A stretch of 16,679 bases of DNA from CAYPCH01 sp964409165 (lineage in GTDB: Bacteria; Bacillota; Clostridia; Acetivibrionales; Acetivibrionaceae), in the NCBI GenBank assembly GCA_964409165.1, contig CAYPCH010000088.1, positions 1-16,679 on the forward strand, given 5' to 3'. Below the pieces are notes generated by a model. That model did not search any database. It was not told where the DNA came from and was given only the letters and a program-made list of their open reading frames with translations. Made by a program: the position numbers and the translations under genes. The first letter of the stretch is position 1; each line of letters opens with the position of its first letter. Shown one piece after another: positions 1 to 6,450 of this stretch.

Positions 1-36
1 AGCTAAACCAAAACTTTTCACACGAAATTTGCTTGA

Positions 37-597
37 TTTTTCAGCAGCTTCATTGGTGCCTCTACCGGTGGAACGGAAGCAATATTCAGCATAATAAAAA
101 AGTTTTCCGGAAATATACCGGGAACTGTTATTGTTCAGCACATGCCTCCGGTTTTTACAGCTATGTATGCAGACAGGCTGAATAATTCATGCCTGGTTGA
201 GGTGAAAGAGGCACAGACCGGTGATAAGGTTTTGCCGGGAAGAGTATTGATTGCGCCGGGAGATTACCATATGAGAGTAAAAAAAAGCGGGGATATGTAT
301 ACAGTGGAATGCTTCAAAGGAGAGAAGGTAAGCGGACATTGTCCATCGGTTGATGTATTGTTTGAATCAGTGGCTAAAGCTGCAGGTAAAAATGCACTGG
401 GAGTTATTCTCACAGGTATGGGAAGCGATGGGGCAAAAGGCTTGTCGGCAATGAAAAGAAACGGAGTCCGTACTATCGGGCAGGATGAACCTTCATCAGT
501 AGTCTATGGAATGCCCAAAGTTGCTTATGAAATGGGTGCTGTTGAAAAACAGGCGTCATTGGATTCTATACCTCAATTGATATATTCAATGCTTTAA
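37..597 (+). CDS. cheB: CheB-type protein-glutamate methylesterase, catalytic domain (5' part missing or frameshifted)
   Basis: CheB removes methyl groups from glutamates of chemoreceptors (and deamidates glutamines) and acts in the cytoplasm to reset chemotaxis. The reading frame shows the whole catalytic triad: Ser in GASTGG (codon 61-63), His in QHMPP (139-141) and Asp in GMGSDGA (427-429). The order and spacing match E. coli-type CheB, as does the stretch LPGRVLIAPGDYH. The frame is open only from base 37, because a TGA lies at 34-36. The first ATG (142) would lose both the Ser and the His, so it cannot be the true start of a working enzyme. Bases 2-40 read in another frame give AKPKLFTRNLLDF, which looks like the CheB receiver/linker border (E. 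coli TKPQLGIREG), hinting at a frameshift or deletion just before the catalytic domain. It is the first gene of a cluster with the histidine kinase 35 bases downstream. The family call is firm; whether the gene is intact is not. Confidence 0.88.
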   Translation, partial: FFSSFIGASTGGTEAIFSIIKKFSGNIPGTVIVQHMPPVFTAMYADRLNNSCLVEVKEAQTGDKVLPGRVLIAPGDYHMRVKKSGDMYTVECFKGEKVSGHCPSVDVLFESVAKAAGKNALGVILTGMGSDGAKGLSAMKRNGVRTIGQDEPSSVVYGMPKVAYEMGAVEKQASLDSIPQLIYSML

Positions 598-632
598 AGA
601 ATTAAAAAGATGTTTTGATGAGGTGTAAATAA

Positions 633-3600
633 TTGGACGACAAACCTTGCATAGTATTTCTCCAGAGCAGTGAGCTTGCAAATAGAGTTGAAAAGGGACT
701 TTATGAAATAGGAATAGAGTGTTTTTTAAATACTGCAAGTAATCTGGCTGATCTTAAAACCAGTTTAGAGAATGGCAGTTGTGATATTCTGCTGTTTGAT
801 TATAGTTGCAAAATTGATATAAAAGAAGTTTTCAGGGTGATTAAACAGTATAAAAATGAAGTTCCTGTTATTGCACTGTTGGATAAAAAGGAGGAATATA
901 TTGGTCTTGATGTTATAAAAACAGGTTTTAGTGACTACTGCCTGAAGGATGATTATAATAGGCTTGGTGTTGCCATATTAAGGGAATGCAGAAGAGGTAT
1001 GAAAACCCGTGAGAAAAGAAGGCTTGAGAAGGAGCTAAAAAAGGAAATAGAACGTCTGGCAGTTACAATTGAAAGTATTGGAGATGGAGTTATAACATCC
1101 GATATAAACGGAAATGTAATTATGATGAATAAAGGTGCACAGGAGTTAACAGGATGGCATTTCAGTGATTCAATAGGAAAACCGTTATTTAATATTTTTA
1201 ATATAGTGGACAAAAGCACCGGGCAGCCTGCCGAAAATCCCTATGAAAGAGTACTGAAGGAAGGCAGGGCGGTTGGTTTGAAAAAATATACCGTTCTTAT
1301 TTCAAAAGACGGTGCAGAAAGATATATTTCTGCAAGCAGTGCTCCTATAAGAGATCCGGAAGATAAAATAATGGGTGTTGTTGTTGTATTCAGGGATATT
1401 ACAAGGATAAAACGTGCTGAAGAGCTGCTGGCTAATGAACAAAGGAACTTGAAGGCTATTTTTGATGTAGTGCCTGTAGGTATGCTCATAGTTGACAAAA
1501 ACGGGCTGGTTAAAACAGCCAATGAATCATTAGGTTATGTATTCGGTGATAAAACAGAAGACATATCGGGCAAGAATATAGGAGAAGCTATTTTTTGCAA
1601 GTATTACCGGACATGCAGTGAAAACTTTAAAAAAAATGGAAATTTTAAAGAGTGTGATCTGCAGAAAGCAATAAGTCTTGTTGCTGAAAAAGGCAATGCC
1701 ATCCATGGATTGGATTTAAAACATTCAATAACAAAGGATAATATGGAAAAAGAAATCTGGCTGAGGCTGAGTGCAGTTCCTATAAAATTGGATAATGAAG
1801 ATTGTGTACTTATTACTATGGATAATATTACTTCCAAAAAGAAGATGGAAGAAGCTATTGCAAGATCAAGAGACTTTTATATAACATTATTTGAAGAGTT
1901 TCCTGTTCCAATTTGGAGGTCTGGTGCTGATGGAAAGATTGATTATTTTAATAAAAGGTGGATGGATTTTACAGGCAGAAAAAAGGAAAAAGAACTGAGA
2001 ATTGAATGGATTCAAATGGTTCATCCAGAAGACAGGGACAAATGCACAAAAACACTTGAGACTGTATTTAAAGAAAGAAAACCGTTTAATATGGAGTACC
2101 GTTTAAGAAGGTTTGACGGAGAATATAGATGGATTATAGATTTTGGAAGACCATTTAATGATCTTGAAGGCAATTTTGCAGGGTTTTTAGGTGTTTGCTA
2201 TGACATAACAGAAAGAAAACAGGTTGCAGAGAATCTCTTGAAATCAAAAGAGTCGGCTGAGGCTGCCAGCAGAGCCAAAAGTGAGTTTTTAGCCAATATG
2301 AGTCATGAAATACGCACACCACTAAACGGTATAATGGGTATGACCAATCTGACACTACAAACCAATCTGACAAAGGAACAAAAAGAGAATCTTGATATTA
2401 TAAATTCTTGTGCAAATTTACTACTCAATGTTATAAATGATATTCTGGATTATTCAAAAATTGAAGCAGGAAAGATGGTTTTAGAGTCAATACAGTTTGA
2501 TATTCAAATGCTTATGGACAAAATTTTTAAATTCCATTTAGTAAATGCCAAGGATAAAGGTTTGGAGTTCAACCTGAGAATCCACAAGGCTGTGCCTGAT
2601 GTTTTAGTAGGAGATCCGAGCAGGCTTCAGCAGGTCTTAAACAACCTGATTACAAATGCAATAAAATTTACTGATTACGGTGAAGTAAAAGTGAGTGTTG
2701 ATGTTGTTGAAGTATCAGGGGATAACGTAAGGTTAAGGTTTGCCGTAACAGATACGGGAATAGGCATTTCAGAGGAAGAAAAGAAAAGGCTTTTTATAAG
2801 CTTTAGCCAAGTTGATGGTTCTATTACAAGAAGGTATGGGGGAACCGGATTAGGGCTTGCGATCTCAAAGCAGCTTATAGAAATGATGAATGGAGAAATA
2901 GGTGTTGAAAGTGAAAAGGAAAAAGGCAGTATCTTCTATTTTACAGCAGAGTTTGCCTGTAAGGAAAGCCGCCGCAAAGAAACCGGGGCAGTAAAAACTC
3001 CGATGATTGACAATAATGGAACAAGGCTTAATATACTTGCAGTTGAAGATGATACGGTAAACCAGATGATTATTACAAGAATCATTGAGAAGCAAGGTCA
3101 TAGTGTACAAGTTGCCAATAACGGTTTGGAGGCTTTGGAGATACTTGAAAACAAAGAATTCGATCTTATACTGATGGATATACAAATGCCTGAAATGGAC
3201 GGTATAGAAACAACAAAAAGAATAAGAAAAAGAGAAGAAGGAACTTTCAGACATATTCCGATAATTGCAGTTACAGCTCACGTTCTGAAGGGAGACAGGG
3301 AAAGATTTTTGAAAGCAGGTATGGATGAATATGTACCAAAGCCTATAGCAGTTGAAGAGCTTTTTAGCGCAATCGACAAAGTACTGCTCCATGGTGAAGG
3401 CAATAATAAAATTATAGAAACAAGTATTGAAAACAGTATAGAAATGTATGAAAATAGTACGGGGTATCAGAAAAATAAGACTTTGGCAAAAATCGAAAAA
3501 TATAAAGACAGCCTGGAACAACTTATTAATGAGTTGGAGACTGCTGTAGCGGAAGGTAAAATTGTATGTGTGGAAAAGATTTCTCTTAGGATAAAAGAGC

Positions 3601-3749
3601 TTGCGGTAAGTAAAGGATATACAGCAATTAAATATATGGCATTTAGAATACAGCTTGCGGCTCGAAAAGAAGAACATGATGCTATAAGACGGGAATTTAC
3701 TCTACTTAAGGCAGAAGCTAAAAAGTATTATAGTGAAGAGAAAAATTAG
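633..3749 (+). CDS. Hybrid sensor histidine kinase (REC-PAS-PAS-PAS-HisKA-HATPase-REC-HPt-like)
   Basis: Likely a soluble cytoplasmic kinase: no membrane helix is visible. The start is TTG at 633, preceded by AGGTG at 621-625. Residues 1-125 resemble a receiver with Asp56 and Lys105, but the N-terminal acidic pair is missing (CIVFLQSSE), so it is probably a pseudo-receiver. PAS domains follow at about 142-265, 268-410 and 415-540. The second carries three cysteines (322, 328, 341) in a Cys-rich PAS pattern. HisKA has the phospho-His at 558 in MSHEIRTPLNG. The ATPase shows N675, DTGIG 707-711 and GTGLGL 737-742. A second receiver has E805/D806/D807, phospho-acceptor Asp849 and Lys903, all intact. 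The tail (about 920-1038) is helical and HPt-like, but aligning its IKEL to the usual HxxKG puts Leu at the His position. Signals are expected to pass from His558 to Asp849 and/or the neighbouring response regulator. The ligand is unknown. Confident as a hybrid kinase; the HPt-like reading is tentative. Confidence 0.95.
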   Translation: MDDKPCIVFLQSSELANRVEKGLYEIGIECFLNTASNLADLKTSLENGSCDILLFDYSCKIDIKEVFRVIKQYKNEVPVIALLDKKEEYIGLDVIKTGFSDYCLKDDYNRLGVAILRECRRGMKTREKRRLEKELKKEIERLAVTIESIGDGVITSDINGNVIMMNKGAQELTGWHFSDSIGKPLFNIFNIVDKSTGQPAENPYERVLKEGRAVGLKKYTVLISKDGAERYISASSAPIRDPEDKIMGVVVVFRDITRIKRAEELLANEQRNLKAIFDVVPVGMLIVDKNGLVKTANESLGYVFGDKTEDISGKNIGEAIFCKYYRTCSENFKKNGNFKECDLQKAISLVAEKGNAIHGLDLKHSITKDNMEKEIWLRLSAVPIKLDNEDCVLITMDNITSKKKMEEAIARSRDFYITLFEEFPVPIWRSGADGKIDYFNKRWMDFTGRKKEKELRIEWIQMVHPEDRDKCTKTLETVFKERKPFNMEYRLRRFDGEYRWIIDFGRPFNDLEGNFAGFLGVCYDITERKQVAENLLKSKESAEAASRAKSEFLANMSHEIRTPLNGIMGMTNLTLQTNLTKEQKENLDIINSCANLLLNVINDILDYSKIEAGKMVLESIQFDIQMLMDKIFKFHLVNAKDKGLEFNLRIHKAVPDVLVGDPSRLQQVLNNLITNAIKFTDYGEVKVSVDVVEVSGDNVRLRFAVTDTGIGISEEEKKRLFISFSQVDGSITRRYGGTGLGLAISKQLIEMMNGEIGVESEKEKGSIFYFTAEFACKESRRKETGAVKTPMIDNNGTRLNILAVEDDTVNQMIITRIIEKQGHSVQVANNGLEALEILENKEFDLILMDIQMPEMDGIETTKRIRKREEGTFRHIPIIAVTAHVLKGDRERFLKAGMDEYVPKPIAVEELFSAIDKVLLHGEGNNKIIETSIENSIEMYENSTGYQKNKTLAKIEKYKDSLEQLINELETAVAEGKIVCVEKISLRIKELAVSKGYTAIKYMAFRIQLAARKEEHDAIRREFTLLKAEAKKYYSEEKN

Positions 3750-3777
3750 TATACTTTCAAGAAAGGGGTAATTAGAA

Positions 3778-4173
3778 ATGAGAATACTGATCGCTGAGGA
3801 TGATTTTGCCAGCCGCAAGTTTTTGTACAAGTTTCTTTCGTCATATGGAGAGTGTGATATAACGATAGACGGAGTAGAAGCTGTTGAAGCGTTCCTGATG
3901 GCATTAGATGAAGGAAGGCCTTATGATCTGGTGTGCCTCGACATTATGATGCCGAAACTGGATGGAGTTAAGGTTTTAAAAGCGATAAGGGATATTGAAA
4001 AACAAAAGGACGTAACAGAACAGGATAATGTAAAGGTTATAATGACAACAGCACTGGTTGATACCCAAAATGTGTTCGGTTCATTTGAAACTGGATGTGA
4101 GGCATATGCGGCAAAACCTATAGATACTGAAAAACTGGTTGAAGTTATGAAAAAATTGAAACTCATTGTGTGA
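3778..4173 (+). CDS. CheY-like single-domain response regulator
   Basis: A 131-residue receiver with no output domain. It has the full active site: acidic pair E7/D8/D9 (IAEDD), phospho-acceptor Asp55 (LVCLDIMMPKLDG), Thr91 in VIMTTAL and Lys113 in AAKPID. The start ATG is preceded by AAAGGGGT at about 3762-3769. It follows the hybrid kinase by 28 bases and so is very likely co-transcribed and its partner, either as the final phospho-acceptor or as a phosphate shuttle. With no DNA-binding or enzymatic domain, it must act through protein-protein contact, for example at a flagellar switch or another signalling protein. The target cannot be told from the sequence. Confidence 0.95.
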   Translation: MRILIAEDDFASRKFLYKFLSSYGECDITIDGVEAVEAFLMALDEGRPYDLVCLDIMMPKLDGVKVLKAIRDIEKQKDVTEQDNVKVIMTTALVDTQNVFGSFETGCEAYAAKPIDTEKLVEVMKKLKLIV

Positions 4174-4199
4174 GATATTAAAAATGATAAAATGATATA

Positions 4200-4229
4200 T
4201 TGACATTATGTCGATATATATATTAATAT
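4200..4229 (+). promoter_or_regulatory. Possible sigma-A promoter for the small membrane protein gene
   Basis: TTGACA at 4200-4205 and TAATAT at 4224-4229 with 18 bases between. The -35 box is perfect, the -10 imperfect. Transcription would start only some 16 bases before the ATG at 4252, so the leader would be very short. The area is AT-rich, which makes chance matches to the -10 box common. Confidence 0.45.
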
Positions 4230-4251
4230 GCATATATGGGAGGCATAGTAA

Positions 4252-4446
4252 ATGGATAAAGGCGTATATATGTTTATAATTGTAGCTGTTGGTATATTAA
4301 CAATAGTTGCAAGTGTTTTAAATCTGGATTTTTTCTTTAACAGCAGGAAAGCAAGGTTTTTTGTAAATATATTTGGAAGAACAGGTGCAAGAATTTTCTA
4401 TATAGTATTGGGTTTTGCTATTATTATAATGGGGTTAATGCTATAA
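4252..4446 (+). CDS. Small two-helix membrane protein, Imm17-like
   Basis: A 64-residue protein with GGGAGG (4238-4243) eight bases before its ATG. It has two hydrophobic helices (about residues 6-25 and 47-63) joined by a basic, aromatic loop containing FFFNSRKARFF and FGRTGARIFY. This layout and the FGRxGARIFYxxLG motif match what I recall of the Imm17 family of polymorphic-toxin immunity proteins, which are small inner-membrane proteins; this is from memory, not a search. If so, it protects against a toxin acting at or near the membrane. It does not sit directly behind a toxin gene here: the nearest candidate, the RHS protein, begins 3.3 kb downstream. It could be an orphan immunity gene or a member of the family with a housekeeping role. 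A strong terminator follows and a possible promoter precedes it, so it is likely a single-gene transcript. Confidence 0.75.
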   Translation: MDKGVYMFIIVAVGILTIVASVLNLDFFFNSRKARFFVNIFGRTGARIFYIVLGFAIIIMGLML

Positions 4447-4478
4447 ACAGTTTTTTTGTACATATTTCAAAAAGGGAT

Positions 4479-4534
4479 AAAGCTATCTTATAAACCGGAA
4501 TTTTAAGGGTTTAGAAGATAGCTTTGTGTTTTTT
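4479..4534 (+). terminator. Long-stem intrinsic terminator after the Imm17-like gene
   Basis: An outer stem of 11 perfect pairs (AAAGCTATCTT 4479-4489 with AAGATAGCTTT 4515-4525) stacks, across one A/G mismatch, on an inner stem of 6 pairs (TAAACC 4491-4496 with GGTTTA 4508-4513). The loop is about 11 bases. The stem is followed by GTGTTTTTT. It separates the Imm17-like gene from the lipoprotein gene. Confidence 0.85.
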
Positions 4535-4610
4535 GGAAAATTAATGATATCTATTTGCAAATCTGATAAAATGTACATTGAGTAGGTTAAATAGTAGGGA
4601 GGAAAAAGAT

Positions 4611-5273
4611 ATGCTAAGGAAAATGCTGATAAGTTTGTTTCTCATGTTGTTATTGCTGACAGGATGCAATTCCAATCAAAACAACAGGATTTTAGAATTG
4701 GATAAAGAACTTCAGAATGTGAATACCAAGCTGTCAGAGGTAGAAAAGTTGCGGGATGAAATTAATGAACTTTTATTACAATCAAATGACAAAATTAAGC
4801 AATTGCAGGAGACAACTGAGGGTAATGTAAATGACGGTACTGGTATTCGAGTGGTCAGGTGTATTGATGATGTTTTATTTTATGTTTTTGAAAACGATCA
4901 ACACAATACTGCCATGACCAAAACAATAATAGGATATAACAGGGACAATATATTAGAGGGATATGATATTGACGTTTTGGATTATAAAGGTGACGGAGTC
5001 GGAATAGTAGAGTTAAAAATAGTTGGAAGCCTGTATGATTTTAGTATAACACGATTACTGGAGTGGGGACCCGATGAAAAAGACATAGTTTTTGGTGAAG
5101 TAATATGTGAATTTGATGAGGTGAGAAATAAAGATATACTTTTTAGCTCAGCTCTTTCAGAAGGAATGCCTTCGGAGGTTGTAAAATGGAAAGACGACAA
5201 GGGAAATGAACACTCTATTTTTATTTCATATGACGGTTACGGCTTTGGAGGCACTGTAATATGGAAGAAATGA
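4611..5273 (+). CDS. Lipoprotein with coiled coil, function unknown
   Basis: Predicted to be exported by Sec and anchored by lipid on the outer face of the cell membrane. The ATG at 4611 is chosen because AGGGAGG (4596-4602) lies eight bases upstream and it gives a textbook lipoprotein signal: MLRK, a hydrophobic run, and lipobox LLTGC with Cys19. The TTG 33 bases upstream would put 11 charged residues before the signal and lacks a site. The mature protein (about 200 residues) starts with a coiled coil at about 27-67 (repeating Leu/Glu/Lys), then a mixed domain with short beta-like stretches and a C-terminal segment rich in Gly and aromatic residues (SYDGYGFGG). I do not recognise the C-terminal domain. 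The gene lies between a terminator and the broken HAD gene. No partner is evident. Confidence 0.85.
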   Translation: MLRKMLISLFLMLLLLTGCNSNQNNRILELDKELQNVNTKLSEVEKLRDEINELLLQSNDKIKQLQETTEGNVNDGTGIRVVRCIDDVLFYVFENDQHNTAMTKTIIGYNRDNILEGYDIDVLDYKGDGVGIVELKIVGSLYDFSITRLLEWGPDEKDIVFGEVICEFDEVRNKDILFSSALSEGMPSEVVKWKDDKGNEHSIFISYDGYGFGGTVIWKK

Positions 5274-5324
5274 CGGATTGAAATATGTGGTCAGGAGATT
5301 TGGGATAATGAAATAAGATGGGGG

Positions 5325-6007
5325 GTGGAGGGGATAAGTTTTTTATATAAACATATAATATTTGATTTTGACGGTACTCTGGTTGATTCTGTTGGAGTAT
5401 TGGTTGACGTATTTAACAGTATATCCGACAAATTCGGTTTTAACAAAATAAGCCAGAATGATTACAGACTTCTTAATAAAGCGTCTTTGAAGGATAAACT
5501 TAAAATATTGGGAGTTCCGATATACAGGCTGTTCCGATATACAGGCTGTTTTTTATGGGTGGACTGGATAATGAATTTTTTAGAAAGTATAAGGAATACT
5601 TAAACAATATCATTTTTTTTAACGGTATCAAAGAGTTATTGGTCCAGTTAAAAGAAATGGGATTCAGATTATCAATAATCTCCTCAAACTCAAAAGATAA
5701 CATTATGTTGTTTTTGAAGATCAATAATTTTGAGGTTTTTGACGATGTTTACTCTTCAAAAGGCTTATTTGGCAAAAATTACACTATAAAAAATTATATG
5801 AGAAGGTATGGACTAAAGAATGAAGAGGTTATATACATAGGGGATGAGCTAAGGGATATAATAGCTTGCAGAAAAGCCGGAATAGATATAATGTCTGTAA
5901 CATGGGGCTTTGATGATGAGGAATTGCTTAAATCAGGCAAGCCTACATATGTTGTTAGTGACTGCAAGGAGATTCTGAATATTTTCAAAGGTATATCGCA
6001 GCGGTAG
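5325..6007 (+). pseudogene. HAD-superfamily phosphatase (phosphoglycolate-phosphatase-like), split by a 17-base tandem duplication
   Basis: Two reading frames, 5325-5603 and 5555-6007, are the halves of one HAD hydrolase. The first half has motif I DFDGTLVDS (Asp14, Asp16). The second has motif II (SIISSNS), a motif III Lys candidate in NYTIKNYMRR and motif IV (YIGDELRD). The break is an exact 17-base direct repeat at 5514-5530/5531-5547. Removing one copy joins the frames into one 221-residue protein through GVPIYRLFFMGGLDNEF. That is a normal length for HAD subfamily IA enzymes, which dephosphorylate small metabolites such as phosphoglycolate or nucleotides. As read, translation ends at 5603 and no intact enzyme is made. 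The start is uncertain: GTG at 5325 fits the family N-terminus but its ribosome site is poor. It is either a recent mutation, a reversible slippage site, or a sequencing or assembly error. Confidence 0.85.
5514..5547 (+). repeat. 17-base perfect tandem duplication inside the HAD gene
   Basis: GTTCCGATATACAGGCT occurs twice without a gap (5514-5530 and 5531-5547). Seventeen is not a multiple of three, so the second copy shifts the frame and splits the HAD coding region. Confidence 0.97.
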
Positions 6008-6038
6008 CTGCAAACAATTAGTAATGCCCGCTGCGATA
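5994..6038 (+). terminator. Hairpin overlapping the end of the HAD gene, possible terminator
   Basis: TATCGCAGCGG (5994-6004) pairs perfectly over 11 bases with CCGCTGCGATA (6028-6038), with a 23-base loop. The left arm ends directly before the HAD stop codon. There is no run of T directly after it, only a mixed ACTATATCTTCTT, so it may be a weak terminator or a 3'-end stabilising stem rather than a classical intrinsic terminator. Confidence 0.5.
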
Positions 6039-6097
6039 AGCAGAGGAACTATATCTTCTTAAAAGATTGTCAAAAAACAAACTTTTAAGAAAAATAT

Positions 6098-6142
6098 ATA
6101 AGTTGCAAAAAGAATATTACAAGAAATTATTTAGCAACTTAT
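6098..6142. repeat. 9-base inverted repeat
   Basis: ATAAGTTGC (6098-6106) and GCAACTTAT (6134-6142) are perfect reverse complements separated by 27 AT-rich bases. Confidence 0.7.
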
Positions 6143-6158
6143 GAACAGAGGTATATTA

Positions 6159-6202
6159 TTTTGCAATATATGAATCGAAAATGTAATGTATTTATTGCAA
6201 AA
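6159..6202. repeat. 10-base inverted repeat
   Basis: TTTTGCAATA (6159-6168) and TATTGCAAAA (6193-6202) are perfect reverse complements separated by 24 bases. The TTGCAA core also resembles the TTGC arms of the preceding repeat. Confidence 0.7.
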
Positions 6203-6271
6203 AATATAGTATGTACTCAGATAAAATCTATATAAATCGCGAAAATGATTTTATATTGAAAAATTTAGTTT

Positions 6272-6338
6272 TCGCCATATTGTATTAAGGAAATTGAAAT
6301 GCGATGTAAGATCTTTATCGCATTAATATATATGGCGA
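6272..6338. repeat. 9-base inverted repeat enclosing a second hairpin
   Basis: TCGCCATAT (6272-6280) pairs with ATATGGCGA (6330-6338). The 8-base hairpin AATGCGAT/ATCGCATT (6298-6324) lies inside, giving a nested two-stem structure. Confidence 0.65.
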
Positions 6339-6390
6339 TAATTCCATAACATTTAAATTTACACTAAATCAAAAAAGATGTAAAAATATG

Positions 6391-6419
6391 TTGAAAAAGG
6401 GATGATTAAATTATATAAT
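6391..6419 (+). promoter_or_regulatory. Sigma-A promoter of the RCC1-RHS operon
   Basis: TTGAAA (6391-6396) and a perfect TATAAT (6414-6419) are separated by the ideal 17 bases. Transcription would start near 6426, leaving a leader of about 25 bases with the ribosome site AAGGGG at about 6435-6440 before the ATG at 6451. This is the best promoter match seen by eye in the window. Confidence 0.75.
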
Positions 6420-6448
6420 AGTAAAAAAGTCAATAAGGGGATGATTAA
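6399..6448 (+). repeat. Direct repeat GGGATGATTAA in promoter spacer and at the ribosome site
   Basis: GGGATGATTAA occurs at 6399-6409, between the -35 and -10 boxes, and again at 6438-6448, covering the ribosome site. The copies are 39 bases apart. It may be a pair of regulator sites or a chance local duplication. Confidence 0.6.
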
Positions 6449-6450
6449 CA

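Larger units (their letters stand above)
6039..6390. other. Gene-free AT-rich region with several inverted repeats
   Basis: No reading frame with gene-like character is present on either strand. The stretch is strongly AT-rich and contains at least five inverted repeats (listed separately or here). Besides those listed, GCGAAAA 6239-6245 pairs with TTTTCGC 6269-6275, and AATGCGAT 6298-6305 with ATCGCATT 6317-6324. All of them lie upstream of the likely promoter at 6391-6419, so they are not in the leader of the RCC1-RHS transcript. They could be operator sites, a small RNA, or remains of a mobile element. I do not recognise a known riboswitch. Confidence 0.5.

Noticed and set aside
2865..3677. 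Long - strand open frame of 270 codons opposite the histidine kinase
   Set aside because: It is rich in Phe, Cys and Tyr from the reverse of A-rich codons, has no ribosome site or domain, and lies fully over a well-supported kinase gene.
4578..4610. TTG at 4578 as start of the lipoprotein
   Set aside because: It would place 11 mostly charged residues before the signal peptide; the ATG at 4611 has the AGGGAGG site and a normal lipoprotein N-terminus.
5278..5309. TTGAAA ... GATAAT as a promoter for the HAD gene
   Set aside because: The spacing is 20 bases, too long for a normal sigma-A promoter.
6239..6338. A cyclic-di-GMP or other known riboswitch before the RCC1-RHS operon
   Set aside because: None of the conserved riboswitch motifs I know are present, and the structure lies upstream of the likely transcription start.
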